A DNA stretch of 64,000 nt from Candidatus Thiothrix sulfatifontis. GTDB lineage: Bacteria > Pseudomonadota > Gammaproteobacteria > Thiotrichales > Thiotrichaceae. The notes below the pieces were generated by a model, which saw nothing but the letters and a program-made list of their open reading frames with translations, did not search any database and was not told the origin of the DNA. The DNA is taken from contig CP094685.1 of assembly GCA_022828425.1 (NCBI GenBank), forward strand, positions 2,790,001 through 2,854,000. The letters run 5' to 3'. Made by a program: the position numbers and the translations under genes. Numbering within the stretch: position 1 is the first letter of the stretch; the number at the start of each line of letters is the position of its first letter. Shown here piece by piece: positions 8,876 to 17,820 of the stretch.

Positions 8876-9577
8876 ATGGATGGGCTTGGAATGGCAACAG
8901 CAGTATACGCGGTGAAAAATGGTCGCCGCGAACAAATGAAACGTGAATTGATCGGCTTGGTGATTGGTACTACGTTGTTGATGGCGGGCATGGCTTTTCT
9001 GTTTTCGCAAAGCATTGTTGCCAGCAACGCCAGTAATACCGTTACCCAAACCATTGAAGCGCCACGCGTAGACAAGGTTCCAGAGCCGCAAGCAATTGCA
9101 GCGGCTTTAGAGCCTGAACCTGAACTCACCCCCGCTATTCCTGCAAGCAGTCCAACTGTTGCCATTGCTGCTGATCAAGCGGAACCAGAGACAACGGCTG
9201 TCACGGTTCCAGCGTTAGCCGCACTCACGGAAACACCCCCGGAAATGCCAGAAAATACCCCTGCTGCTCCCGTTGAAGTATCAGAAAAAATAATTGAGCC
9301 ACCCGCTGCTACGGGTTGGATTTATGCCGGACAATTTGCTAATGGCAAGTGGTCGGAGCAAGGTTTGAAAATTGGCGCGGAATTGCCCGTCAGTGGCGCT
9401 AAGTATGCATTAACGTGGGGCGCTACTGTGCGTGAAAATCCCCCCGGCAAGCGTAGCGAAGGCGGCAAGTTAAGCAAGTCGCTTGGCAACGTAGCCCCCG
9501 GTCGTGAAATTGAAGTGGTGCAAGTTAAAAAATCGGGCAGCAAAGGCCATATTTGGCTGGAAATTAAATACCAATAA
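8876..9577 (+). CDS. Single-pass membrane protein with C-terminal SH3-like domain
   Basis: A protein of up to 233 residues. After a short basic cytoplasmic end there is one membrane helix (about residues 25-48, LIGLVIGTTLLMAGMAFLF). A Pro/Ala/Glu-rich, low-complexity linker follows, then a globular end from about residue 148 (WIYAGQFANGKW through ATVRENPPG to IEVVQVKKSG) that resembles bacterial SH3 domains. The periplasmic SH3-like end suggests binding to cell wall or a protein partner. In-frame ATGs at codons 6 and 21 are alternative starts. AT-rich sequence upstream suggests its own promoter. Exact function unknown. Confidence 0.7.
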   Translation: MDGLGMATAVYAVKNGRREQMKRELIGLVIGTTLLMAGMAFLFSQSIVASNASNTVTQTIEAPRVDKVPEPQAIAAALEPEPELTPAIPASSPTVAIAADQAEPETTAVTVPALAALTETPPEMPENTPAAPVEVSEKIIEPPAATGWIYAGQFANGKWSEQGLKIGAELPVSGAKYALTWGATVRENPPGKRSEGGKLSKSLGNVAPGREIEVVQVKKSGSKGHIWLEIKYQ

Positions 9578-9647
9578 TAACCAGCGCTGATACGTATGGT
9601 GCTAGACTTGCAACTATTCTTGAGTTGCCGTTGTCTCTATTTGCATC

Positions 9648-11114
9648 ATGATATTAAGTATTCGCACCAAACTGTTTATGGCTATCTTCCTTGCCTGCCT
9701 GCTGATTGCGGGCGGGTTGGGTGGCATTTTGCAATACCGGCTCAATCGCAGCTTTCTGGATTATCTCAATGAACAGGAAAATCGTTCGCTAACGCAATTG
9801 GAAAGCCGTTTAGTGGACGTCTACGAAGCCCGTGGCAGTTGGGAAGAACTTGAACAAAATCCCCAACTCTGGACATCCATCCTCCTATCAGCGGTACGCA
9901 GCAGCTTTTTTCCGGTGAATGGCGACAAGTTTGGTGCTGAACCGCCCCCCCCTCTCCTGCGTGAACGTGACCATGAATCAGGCAGAATGCCTCCGCCACG
10001 GGTGCACATTGCGCAACGCATGGAGCGCTTTGTCGGGCGCATTGTGTTATTGGATGCCAAACGCGCCGTGGTGAAAGGCAGCAGCCGCTTGGGTATGCCA
10101 GACAATTTGCTGGAGCTAAAGTCAGCGGGTAAAACCATTGGCTATTTGGGAATGCACCGCCGCCAAAGTCTGACCGAAAAAGTGGACGTGGACTTTGCGG
10201 AGCGTTTGCAACGCACGGTGTGGCTGGTGGTGTTGCTACTCGCACTGCCCATGGCGGGGCTGCTATCGTTTTTATTGGCGCGGCATTTGGGCAAGCCGAT
10301 TCAAGCTTTGCGTAAGGGGACGCGCCAACTCACTGACGGCAATTACAGTTTGCGCATGACACCGCAAGGGCGTGATGAGCTGGGCTTGCTGACCCGCGAT
10401 TTCAACCAATTAGCGGAACGTTTGCAGCAAAATGAGACCTCGCGCAAGCAGTGGATTGCCGATATTGCGCATGAATTGCGTACCCCGCTGGCGATTTTGC
10501 GCGGCGAAATTGAAGCGCTGCAAGATGGCATTAATCAGCCGGATACCGCTACCCTGGCTTCGTTGCATCAGGAAGTGAGCCATTTACAGCGCTTGGTCAG
10601 TGACCTTTATGACCTTTCGATGTCAGACAGCGGGGCGCTCAGTTATCACAAGGAAACGCTTGATATTGTTGCGTTATTGCGTGAAACCCTGACTTTGCAC
10701 CATACCGTTTTGCAAGAACAGGGGCTACAGGTGCAAACCCAAGGTTTGGCGCAGCAAGCCGTACTGGTGCAAGGCGATCCGCAACGTTTGCAACAATTGT
10801 TCAAAAATTTGTTGGAAAATAGCCTGCGCTATACCGATAAGCCGGGGCAATTACACATCAGCAGCCAGTTGCAGGCAGAATGGATGGATATTTTGTTTGA
10901 AGATTCTGCGCCGGGTGTGCCAAACGAAGCGCTGCCCCAATTGTTTGAACGTTTATTCCGTGTGGAAAGTTCGCGCAACCGTGCGACGGGCGGCGCTGGT
11001 TTGGGCTTGAGCATTTGCCGTAATATCGTTGAAGCGCACGGTGGCACGATTAGCGCCGCTCATGCAACACTGGGTGGGCTGCAAATTCGTGTTCACTTAC
11101 CGCTGCATCGCTAA
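9648..11114 (+). CDS. baeS: Sensor histidine kinase, BaeS-like
   Basis: A 488-residue inner-membrane sensor kinase. A first membrane helix (about residues 9-28) and a second (about 190-212) flank a periplasmic sensor domain. A HAMP domain follows, then the H-box ADIAHELRTPLAIL with phosphoacceptor His275, then the ATPase boxes NLLENSLRY and GGAGLGLSICRNIVEAHGG. The order is that of BaeS. The BaeS call is supported by the closely BaeR-like partner, whose ATG overlaps this gene's stop (TAATG), and by Spy-like genes downstream. A histidine/arginine/proline-rich stretch in the sensor domain (PPPPLLRERDHESGRMPPPRVH) is unusual. Confidence 0.88.
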   Translation: MILSIRTKLFMAIFLACLLIAGGLGGILQYRLNRSFLDYLNEQENRSLTQLESRLVDVYEARGSWEELEQNPQLWTSILLSAVRSSFFPVNGDKFGAEPPPPLLRERDHESGRMPPPRVHIAQRMERFVGRIVLLDAKRAVVKGSSRLGMPDNLLELKSAGKTIGYLGMHRRQSLTEKVDVDFAERLQRTVWLVVLLLALPMAGLLSFLLARHLGKPIQALRKGTRQLTDGNYSLRMTPQGRDELGLLTRDFNQLAERLQQNETSRKQWIADIAHELRTPLAILRGEIEALQDGINQPDTATLASLHQEVSHLQRLVSDLYDLSMSDSGALSYHKETLDIVALLRETLTLHHTVLQEQGLQVQTQGLAQQAVLVQGDPQRLQQLFKNLLENSLRYTDKPGQLHISSQLQAEWMDILFEDSAPGVPNEALPQLFERLFRVESSRNRATGGAGLGLSICRNIVEAHGGTISAAHATLGGLQIRVHLPLHR

Positions 11115-11830
11115 TGGATAAAGGCATGGAACCGATGGAACAGATTCTGATTGTCGAAGATGAACCCAAAATTGCCGATTTGCTGCAAAAATACCTGCAA
11201 AACGCCAATTATCGCACCCATTGGCTTAATAGTGGGGTGGGAGTGGGGGATTGGGTACGCCAAACGCCGCCCAGCCTCATTTTGTTGGATCTCATGCTAC
11301 CCGGCAAAGATGGCTTGGAAGTGTGTAAGGAAATTCGCCAGTTTTCGCTGCTGCCGATCATTATGCTAACGGCGCGGGTCGAGGAAATTGACCGCTTATT
11401 GGGCTTAGAACTCGGTGCCGATGACTATATTTGCAAGCCGTTTAGCCCGCGTGAAGTGGTGGCACGGGTCAAAGCGGTGCTACGACGCTGGCAGATTATG
11501 CCCAGCGATACCCCTAGCATGGCTATCCATTCCAGCCCTAAGACGGCTTTGCTGGCATTGGATCGCGACCGTTTATTGGTCATGGCTGGGCAACAGGAAA
11601 TCACCCTAACGTTGGTGGAATTTGAATTGCTGGCAACCTTGCAACAACAACCGGGCAGAATCTTCGGGCGTGATCAACTAATGAATAAGGTGTACACCGA
11701 TAATCGCATTGTGTCTGATCGCACGATTGACAGCCATATCAAAAAGTTACGTAAAAAACTGTCAGAAATATTGCCGGATCACGAACTCATCCACTCGGTC
11801 TACTCGGTGGGCTACAAGTTCGAGGTGTGA
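11114..11830 (+). CDS. baeR: Response regulator, BaeR-like (OmpR family)
   Basis: A 238-residue receiver plus winged-helix DNA-binding protein. The receiver has ILIVEDEP, phosphoacceptor Asp59 in LILLDLMLPG, and the run IDRLLGLELGADDYICKPFSP, which is nearly identical to E. coli BaeR as I recall it. The C-terminal domain ends VYSVGYKFEV. The first ATG overlaps the kinase stop. In-frame ATGs at codons 5 and 8 are possible, and AAGG lies just before the second. The regulator probably activates the two Spy-like genes immediately downstream, matching the BaeR-spy link known in E. coli. Confidence 0.9.
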   Translation: MDKGMEPMEQILIVEDEPKIADLLQKYLQNANYRTHWLNSGVGVGDWVRQTPPSLILLDLMLPGKDGLEVCKEIRQFSLLPIIMLTARVEEIDRLLGLELGADDYICKPFSPREVVARVKAVLRRWQIMPSDTPSMAIHSSPKTALLALDRDRLLVMAGQQEITLTLVEFELLATLQQQPGRIFGRDQLMNKVYTDNRIVSDRTIDSHIKKLRKKLSEILPDHELIHSVYSVGYKFEV

Positions 11831-11936
11831 TCTCGCCGTGTGACTTCCGCATTGTTTGCACAATTGCAGCAAATTTGATGCGCAATTCACCCGTACTATG
11901 TTCCTCATCAACCAAGTCACACAAAAGGGACATAAC

Positions 11937-12353
11937 ATGAAAAAAGTATTAATGGCAGCAGCATTGATTGGCGCACTGGGCGTTTCCGTGGCATTTGCGG
12001 ATCACGGTTTCGGCGGCGGTAAAGGCGCTTGTGGTGGCAAAGGCGGGCATGGCGGCTTCGGCGGGCGCGGCGCGATGATGGGCGAAATGCTCACTGAAAA
12101 GCTGAAGTTGGATGACGCTCAAAAAGCCCAGTTTGATACCATCAAGCAAGAGCAACGTGCCAAAATGGAAGCCCTGCGCACCCAAATGCAAGCGCAAATG
12201 CAGGCACTGCAAACCGAAAACGAAACCAAGATAGCGGCAATTCTGACCCCAGAACAGGCAACAACGTTCAAGCAAATGCAAGAGGAACGTCAAAAACGCC
12301 AACAAGAGCGCTTGGAAGCGGTCAAAAAGCGTCTTGAAAGCAACACTTTCTAA
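11937..12353 (+). CDS. Spy/CpxP-like periplasmic chaperone 1
   Basis: A 138-residue protein with a signal peptide (MKKVLMAAALIGALGVSVAFA), a Gly/His-rich start to the mature chain (HGFGGGKGACGGKGGHGG), and a helical, Met/Gln/Lys-rich body ending in a LTPEQ motif, as in the Spy/CpxP LTXXQ family. Spy-type proteins act as ATP-independent periplasmic chaperones. The frame is open further upstream from a TTG, but the ATG at 11937 has an AAAAGGGA ribosome-binding site and starts the signal peptide. It lies about 106 bp after baeR. Confidence 0.85.
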   Translation: MKKVLMAAALIGALGVSVAFADHGFGGGKGACGGKGGHGGFGGRGAMMGEMLTEKLKLDDAQKAQFDTIKQEQRAKMEALRTQMQAQMQALQTENETKIAAILTPEQATTFKQMQEERQKRQQERLEAVKKRLESNTF

Positions 12354-12391
12354 ATAACTCAATACCATTAACAAAATAGGAAACACTACTC

Positions 12392-12748
12392 ATGAAAAAA
12401 GCATTAATCATCACGTCTTTGGCTGCCTTGTTAGGCACGTCTGTTGCGATGGCTGACTACGGTTTTGGCGGCGGCAAAGGCATGGATCGCATGAAAACAT
12501 TCCTCGGTCTGAGCGACACCCAAGCGGCGCAAGTGGATAGCATTATGCAAGAGCAGCAAGCCAGAATGCAGGCATTGCGCGATGAAACCAACCAGCGCAT
12601 TCAGGCACTGTTGACACCGGAACAAGCGGCTAAATTCCAAGAAATGGAACAGCAACGCGGCGAACGCAAAGGCAATCGCATGGGCGGTTTTCAAGGCAAT
12701 GCACCAGCACCAGCCGCACCTGCTGCGGGTAATTGGGGCGGTTTTTAA
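12392..12748 (+). CDS. Spy/CpxP-like periplasmic chaperone 2
   Basis: A 118-residue paralogue of the preceding gene. It has a signal peptide (MKKALIITSLAALLGTSVAMA), the same GFGGGKG start to the mature chain, a helical core with LLTPEQAAKFQEM, and a Pro/Ala/Gly-rich tail. The two genes are 38 bp apart and share motifs in the same order, so a tandem duplication is likely. A strong terminator follows, closing the baeSR-spy-spy unit. Confidence 0.85.
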   Translation: MKKALIITSLAALLGTSVAMADYGFGGGKGMDRMKTFLGLSDTQAAQVDSIMQEQQARMQALRDETNQRIQALLTPEQAAKFQEMEQQRGERKGNRMGGFQGNAPAPAAPAAGNWGGF

Positions 12749-12801
12749 GTTGGTTTGATTTTTTCGCTGGTCTTAATTTGAGTCATATTTCACCTCGCTT
12801 C

Positions 12802-12831
12802 GGGCAGTCTATGGACTGCCCATTTTTTTGT
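12802..12831 (+). terminator. Rho-independent terminator after the spy-like pair
   Basis: A perfect 8-bp stem, GGGCAGTC (12802-12809) and GACTGCCC (12814-12821), with a TATG loop and an ATTTTTTTG tail. The 180 bp from here to the next gene are AT-rich and hold no gene I can support. Confidence 0.92.
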
Positions 12832-13011
12832 TATCGAAAAAATTTATTTATTTTAATGATTTATAAAATAAATTCAATAAAGCTAATTCACTAAAAATTT
12901 CTTTAATAAGTGTCTGTTGCTGATTAAATTGCGTTAAAAAATCTGTCTATCTGAAAAAGTTGACTAGAATTAGCGTAACACATTTCAGAACAGTCAACAG
13001 GGAAGGTGAAT

Positions 13012-13701
13012 ATGTTGGACAGTACCGCAGATAATGATGACCTGACACCGCTGCAAGAATACGTGATTGCCGGTGTGGTTATCCTATTGTTTGGCTTGCT
13101 TTATTGGTTTTTGAATCATGGCGACAGTGATGAAGCGGCTTTGATGGCGGCTAATACTTCAACGCCGCAAGTGGTCATGCTGGCAGCACCACAAACACCT
13201 GTGGCAACAGCAACAGCGGAAGTTAATGACGCAAACGTAGCGCCGGATGCCAAAAAAACTGACGGTGGTAGCGCAACGCTAAGCGCTAAAACCGCGCCAG
13301 CACCGCTTCAAAACACACCAGTCTCCGTGCCTGATATATCGGCAACGCCTGCTGTTACCACACCCACAGCAGCCACATTAGAAGCAGGGCCGGTTGGTTC
13401 CGCGAGTGCCAATGCAGGGCTGGCGTTTCGCGATGCCATTATTCAGCGAGAACTTAATAAGCCGATTATTTTTGACGAAATTAAATTTGATTCGGGTTCG
13501 AGCAAACCGAATAACCAATCCAGCACGCAGATTCAGCAAGTGGTGGCATTGTTGCATGCGAACCCCGACATCAAATTATTAATTCGCGGACATACTGACG
13601 AGGTTGGCACTGCTAAAAATAATACCGAGTTATCGTTGATTCGCGCTAATGAAGTCGGCGTTGCGTTGGTTCAAGCCATCTCCTTATACACAAGTCCCTA
13701 A
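13012..13701 (+). pseudogene. OmpA-family membrane protein, 3' end removed by insertion sequence
   Basis: The gene encodes an N-terminal membrane helix (EYVIAGVVILLFGLLYWFL), a long Ala/Thr/Pro-rich linker and an OmpA-type peptidoglycan-binding domain starting PIIFDEIKFDSGSS. The domain includes LLIRGHTDEVGTAKNN and the start of the following helix (RANEVGVALVQ), then runs into the left end of the insertion sequence at 13677. Its last eight or so residues (AISLYTSP) come from the element. Roughly the final 40 residues of an OmpA domain, including the usual GxGE and NRRVE region, are missing. The ATG at 13012 is chosen because GGAAGG precedes it. A GTG two codons upstream is also possible. Function is probably lost. 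Confidence 0.85.
13677..13695 (+). repeat. Left terminal inverted repeat of the insertion sequence
   Basis: A 19-bp end in which 13 bases are the same as the Tn5 outside end. It is fused in frame to the truncated OmpA-family gene. Confidence 0.9.
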
Positions 13702-13729
13702 GCTGATGTAGGATAAGCAATTTTCACCC

Positions 13730-15064
13730 ATGAACTGGTCATCTACCGAACTCACCGATCTTGATTTGGGAGACAAGCGTCTCGAAACACGCGCTGCCCA
13801 TATCCTCAACGCCATGCTAAAAGCCCCCCAATCGAGCATCCCGAAAGCTTGTCAAAGTTGGTCAAGCACCTTGGCGACGTACCGTTTCTTCTGGAATGAA
13901 GCGGTGAGCCATGATGCTTTGATGGCATCCCACTTTGAAGCGACCGAGTGTCGAATCCGTCAGCAAGATTCGCGGATTATCCTGTGTATTCAAGACACCA
14001 CCGAACTGGATTTCAATGGGCAGGAAACCGAGGGTTTGGGGCGTTTATCCTACGATAAGCAACGCGGGATGTACCTGCATCCGACCTTGTGTATCACCCC
14101 AGACCGTCTGCCATTGGGGATCACCGATACGTGGATGTGGTCACGGGGCTTGAGCAAAGCGGCGGATCTTGCCAACCCCGGCATCAAAGAAAGCCGTCGC
14201 TGGATTGAAGGGTATGAACGGGTAGCCGAACTGGCGGCACGCTGCCCTGAACACCGCCTCATCTATACGGGCGACCGTGAAAGCGACTTTTATGACTTAC
14301 TCAAACGGGCGCAAGCCTTGGATTACCCGGCTGACCTGCTGATACGGGCGCAACATAACCGCGCCTTGGGGGATGACCTCAAACTGTGGGATGCCATTGA
14401 TCAACAACAGGCGTTGACTCGTATCACCTTTACCAAACCGCGCAAGCAGGGTGAAAAGCCTCGCAAAGTGGTACAAGAAATCAAGGTGTTACGTTATACC
14501 CTGCGTCCCAAAAGTAAGCATCCAATGCTATTGACCTTGGTTCAAGCCAAAGAAATCAACCCACCCGCCGGAAAATCGTCCCTCATTTGGCGTTTAGTCA
14601 CCAACCGTTGTGTAGAGACCGCCGATGCCGCCTGTGAACTCATCGACTGGTATCGGGCGCGTTGGGAAATCGAGATGTTTTTTGATGTCCTGAAAGTCGG
14701 CTGTCGCGTCGAAAAACTGCAACTGGACACTAAAGAGCGCATCGAAAAAGCCCTCGCGCTCTACATCATGGTGGCCTGGCGGATTATGTTTCTGATGCGG
14801 TTGGGGCGTACCTGCCCAGAACTTCCGGCTGATCTGGTGTTTGACCCGCTGGAATGGAAAGTATCTTTCCGGCTCGGCAAAAAAGCACTACCCGATGGCA
14901 TACCCACCCTCAATCAAGTGATCCGCAATCTGGCAGAACTGGGGGGCTTTTTGGGCAGAAAATGCGATGGCGAACCGGGGGCTAAAAGTATCTGGCTTGG
15001 CTACTCAAGGGTGCTGGACTGTATTTATGGGATTCAGATGGCTAGTGAGTTGGGGGAGGACTGA
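13730..15064 (+). CDS. IS4-family transposase (Tn5/IS50 group)
   Basis: A 444-residue DDE transposase. The N-terminal DNA-binding part has the Tn5-like LTDLDLGDKRLETRA. Catalytic residues are in IQDTTELDF (first Asp), YTGDRESDFYD (second Asp) and the exact YREK signature Y-RA-R-WEI-E-MFFDVL-K that carries the catalytic Glu. The length is usual for the family and the frame is intact, so the element may still be active. The gene fills nearly the whole element. Confidence 0.95.
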   Translation: MNWSSTELTDLDLGDKRLETRAAHILNAMLKAPQSSIPKACQSWSSTLATYRFFWNEAVSHDALMASHFEATECRIRQQDSRIILCIQDTTELDFNGQETEGLGRLSYDKQRGMYLHPTLCITPDRLPLGITDTWMWSRGLSKAADLANPGIKESRRWIEGYERVAELAARCPEHRLIYTGDRESDFYDLLKRAQALDYPADLLIRAQHNRALGDDLKLWDAIDQQQALTRITFTKPRKQGEKPRKVVQEIKVLRYTLRPKSKHPMLLTLVQAKEINPPAGKSSLIWRLVTNRCVETADAACELIDWYRARWEIEMFFDVLKVGCRVEKLQLDTKERIEKALALYIMVAWRIMFLMRLGRTCPELPADLVFDPLEWKVSFRLGKKALPDGIPTLNQVIRNLAELGGFLGRKCDGEPGAKSIWLGYSRVLDCIYGIQMASELGED

Positions 15065-16247
15065 TTTGTGTATAAAGAGATGCACTAAACCCTGTCTGCT
15101 GCTGAATTTGGGCGGCTTGCCGTTGTTGCTGCTTGCTCCCTTGCCAAAAATAGCGGCGAATATCCGCCACCGTGAGCGTTTCCGGGCTGATGCGTAACAA
15201 ATAATGCGTCGGGTCATCGTCATCGCGGCTGAGAATGCCGTAATTGACCAAATCGTCCAACGATTCTTCCAACAGCAAACGGGATACCGGAATCGCATGG
15301 CTCAGCGCATCCAATGACGGCGGTGCTTGCTTGCTGATGAAGCGTTGCCCGACTTCGCGCAATACCGCTGCGGCCAATAATTCGCGGGTTTGCGCACTGG
15401 TTTCAGTGGGTTGCTGGGGCAAATACACCGCATCCGGGTGCTGAAAATAATACGCCAATCGTGCCCCAGTCAGCACAATAATCCAGCCCACATATAACCA
15501 TAACATGAATAAAAACAAGCTGGCAAAAATCGAATAAATCGCGGTTTGCTGCCCCGAACTCACCACAAACGCCGCAAACAACCACCCTGCCACTTGCCAC
15601 ACGATGCCAGCAATTAATGCGCCGCCAAATGCTGCCAAGGGCTTGACCCGCGTATTCGGCATAAACAGGTAAATAAAAGTAAACGCCAATACAATCAGCA
15701 AAGTGGGACTCAATTGCACCAATACCGCCAAGCCCGTTTCCAACACCGCCGACGAATGCAACCACGCGGAATTCGCCAACGCCGTCCATAGCCCTAACGC
15801 CGAAAAGATCAATACCGGCCCCACCAGCACCACACTCAGGTAATCCCGAAATTGCAGCAATATCGAGCGTTGACGTTTCACCCGCCACACGTGATTAAAC
15901 GCCTCTTCCACCTTTTGCATCAGCGACACCACGGTGTAGAACAAAATAGCCAAGCCCGCGACACCCAACACCCCCACCTGCAAATTATCGACGAAACCCA
16001 ATACCTGACGGGTTAATTCCTCTGCTTTATCCCCCATTGGCTCTAACAGCGCCAACAACAACGGCTCCATCTGATTGTGCACCCCGAAACCTTTGAGCAC
16101 TGAAAAACTCAGCGCCAACAACGGCACTAAGGACAGCAAGGTGGTGTAGACCAAGCCCATCGCCCGCAGCGTAATGCTCCCCTGATGCATATCATGAAAC
16201 AGGGCGATAGCGAGTGCGCGGGTAAAAATCAGCAATTTCTTGATCAT
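15042..16247 (-). CDS. YihY/BrkB-family inner membrane protein, 3' end inside the insertion sequence
   Basis: A 401-residue protein with about six membrane helices in the first 280 residues (LRAMGLVYTTLLSLVPLLALSFS at the start; LFMLWLYVGWIIVLTGARLAYYF at the end of that part) and a cytoplasmic helical C-terminal extension. This is the YihY family, once wrongly called RNase BN and of uncertain role. The last 12 codons (SLYTQISPPPTH) lie within the right end of the insertion sequence, so the native C-terminus has been replaced. The membrane domain is whole, and the protein may still work. Confidence 0.88.
   Translation of the reverse strand: MIKKLLIFTRALAIALFHDMHQGSITLRAMGLVYTTLLSLVPLLALSFSVLKGFGVHNQMEPLLLALLEPMGDKAEELTRQVLGFVDNLQVGVLGVAGLAILFYTVVSLMQKVEEAFNHVWRVKRQRSILLQFRDYLSVVLVGPVLIFSALGLWTALANSAWLHSSAVLETGLAVLVQLSPTLLIVLAFTFIYLFMPNTRVKPLAAFGGALIAGIVWQVAGWLFAAFVVSSGQQTAIYSIFASLFLFMLWLYVGWIIVLTGARLAYYFQHPDAVYLPQQPTETSAQTRELLAAAVLREVGQRFISKQAPPSLDALSHAIPVSRLLLEESLDDLVNYGILSRDDDDPTHYLLRISPETLTVADIRRYFWQGSKQQQRQAAQIQQQTGFSASLYTQISPPPTH
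15064..15082 (-). repeat. Right terminal inverted repeat of the insertion sequence
   Basis: A 19-bp end matching the left end at 17 of 19 positions. It supplies codons for the last residues of the adjoining yihY-type gene. Confidence 0.9.
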
Positions 16248-16344
16248 TCCGGTGGTATATCAGTAGAAACTTATGGAAAATTCGGCTTTGCCGCACACTG
16301 CTGCTACAGTTACGCAACTCCCCCATTTTAGAAGGCACTCGCAC

Positions 16345-17031
16345 ATGAACGCACCTGTTTTCCTGCAAGAACTCAAAGAACGGGTCAATAACCACCCGTT
16401 CCTGCGCCATCCGTTCCTGCAACAGTTTTCGACACAAGCGCTGACGTTTCAACAAGCCCGCACCTTCGCGCTGTTGTATTACCCGCATATTTTACGCACC
16501 CGCCTGTATCAGGCAAATGCGCTGGGTGTGACCCCCGATGAGCGCATTCAAGCAGTGCTGGCGGATATTTTGTACGATGAATACGGCAATGGCGACCCGT
16601 CAAAATCACACATGGAAGTTTACCGCAAGCTGCTACGCGCAGTGGATTGCAGCCCAGAAGAGATTGCCAACCCGCCGATCACGCCCGAACAGCAAGGTTA
16701 CATTGACACCATGATGCGCCTTACCCAAGGCACTGACTGGCTGGCCGCCGTCGGGGTGGCAGGCATTGCCGGTGAATGGCCGATTCCACCGTATTATCGC
16801 CTGTTGTTGACGGGTTTGCGTACCGTACCGGGTTTGGATGACGATGCGCTTGAATTGTTCGTCGGGCATATTGGGCTGGATATTGAACATTCACGCATGA
16901 TTGAAGAAGCCATTATGCCGCATTTGGAAACCCGCGAAGGGCAAGATTCTTTATGGCGCGGCATTAATCTCAACCTGAATGCGCGGATCGTGCAATTAAA
17001 TGGGTTACAACGCGAAGTGTTTGCTAAATAA
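16345..17031 (+). CDS. TenA/PqqC-fold iron-containing redox enzyme family protein
   Basis: A 228-residue all-helical protein of the heme-oxygenase-like fold. Likely metal-ligand motifs are DILYDEYGNGDPSKSHMEVY, an inner VAGIAGEW helix and VGHIGLDIEHSRM near the C-terminus, with Glu, His and Asp residues spaced as in di-iron members. These enzymes act on small molecules, but the substrate cannot be read from sequence. The frame is open to 16273. The ATG at 16345 is preferred because GAAGG lies nine bases upstream. The gene stands alone between two genes on the other strand. Confidence 0.75.
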   Translation: MNAPVFLQELKERVNNHPFLRHPFLQQFSTQALTFQQARTFALLYYPHILRTRLYQANALGVTPDERIQAVLADILYDEYGNGDPSKSHMEVYRKLLRAVDCSPEEIANPPITPEQQGYIDTMMRLTQGTDWLAAVGVAGIAGEWPIPPYYRLLLTGLRTVPGLDDDALELFVGHIGLDIEHSRMIEEAIMPHLETREGQDSLWRGINLNLNARIVQLNGLQREVFAK

Positions 17032-17079
17032 TACCGCTACAGCCGTTAATACCGTAGCGGTCTGTAGCCTATTAATCGG

Positions 17080-17820
17080 TTATTGCGGTGACGTGAAAGG
17101 GACGGCGGGTACCGTCAACGCCTCGCTGCTAATAACGTCGCTATTGCTTGACTCAGGCACTTGAGTGTTGCGTACTGCTTGATTGGCTTCAGCGGCGATA
17201 TTCCCCGGCATACACAAGCGGATATAACCTTGCAACGCATTAAAAGCACTAATGCGATTGGTGTATTGGTTGAAATCCAAATCTTTAACGTATTGCTGTT
17301 GCGCGGTGTGCACAACACTGCGCACGGCAGAAGCTTCTAACCCCGCCAACGGATCTTGATTCAAGGTATTAAAACCAACACTGGTAGCGCCAAAGGCGGC
17401 GGCTGTCAGTGCTAAATCGCGAGCACTGGCATCCGTAATGCCCATGACCCCGTTAGTGAACGTACCAACCTGACCCAGCAAATTGCTATCACGCTGCCGA
17501 CCTTGCTTCGCCCAATCCACTGCTTCTAAATAGTTTTCGCATTTCTGATTGGAATACTGCACGCCAGCCATAATGACTTGACCCCATTCATCGGTTGTTG
17601 CTGGTTGTCCGGGGAGACCCGCTAAACTCAATAGGGCTTGATACACGGCTTCTTGATTAGCGGCATAATCCGCAATGTCACCGGCACTGAGTGCGGTACT
17701 TGTGGTATTATTATTCAAATTGCGCATATTATCCAAAGAAGAGCAACCTGCTAACGCTGACAGGCTGACCAGCAGTAAACCAGTCATGCGCGTTATTGAT
17801 TGGCACTGTTTATTATCCAT
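17080..17820 (-). CDS. Lipoprotein of unknown function
   Basis: A 246-residue protein with a lipoprotein signal peptide (GLLLVSLSALAGC, then SSLDN). The mature part is mostly helical and rich in Ala, Asn and Gln, with no motif I recognise. It has few Cys apart from the lipobox (QKCENY and RLCMPG), which might pair. The residue after the lipobox Cys is Ser, consistent with outer-membrane sorting. It is followed at a distance, on the same strand, by no obvious partner. The upstream gene on that strand is the repeat-containing lipoprotein. Confidence 0.7.
   Translation of the reverse strand: MDNKQCQSITRMTGLLLVSLSALAGCSSLDNMRNLNNNTTSTALSAGDIADYAANQEAVYQALLSLAGLPGQPATTDEWGQVIMAGVQYSNQKCENYLEAVDWAKQGRQRDSNLLGQVGTFTNGVMGITDASARDLALTAAAFGATSVGFNTLNQDPLAGLEASAVRSVVHTAQQQYVKDLDFNQYTNRISAFNALQGYIRLCMPGNIAAEANQAVRNTQVPESSNSDVISSEALTVPAVPFTSPQ

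Larger units (their letters stand above)
13677..15082 (+). mobile_element. IS4-family (IS50/Tn5-like) insertion sequence
   Basis: A 1406-bp element with one transposase gene. Terminal inverted repeats of 19 bp, CATCTCCTTATACACAAGT at the left and CATCTCTTTATACACAAAT (reverse strand) at the right, match at 17 of 19 positions. The left end contains CTTATACACAAGT, the same as the Tn5 outside end. Tn5-type elements normally leave a 9-bp target duplication. Here the flanks are GGTTCAAGC on the left and CACTAAACC on the right, so no duplication is present. The two sides also belong to different genes, both altered at the junction. Confidence 0.93.

Noticed and set aside
12959-12998. GTTGACT/AGTCAAC inverted repeat before the OmpA-family gene
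   Set aside because: The arms are short, 26 bp apart, and in AT-rich sequence. TTGACT has no matching -10 at the right distance, so this is probably chance.
13668-15091. Target-site duplication of the insertion sequence
   Set aside because: The 9-bp flanks differ completely, and shifting the ends by a few bases does not create a match.
17035-17062. ACCGCTAC/GTAGCGGT hairpin between convergent genes as a terminator
   Set aside because: The stem is perfect, but there is no T-run on either strand, so it was not listed as a terminator.
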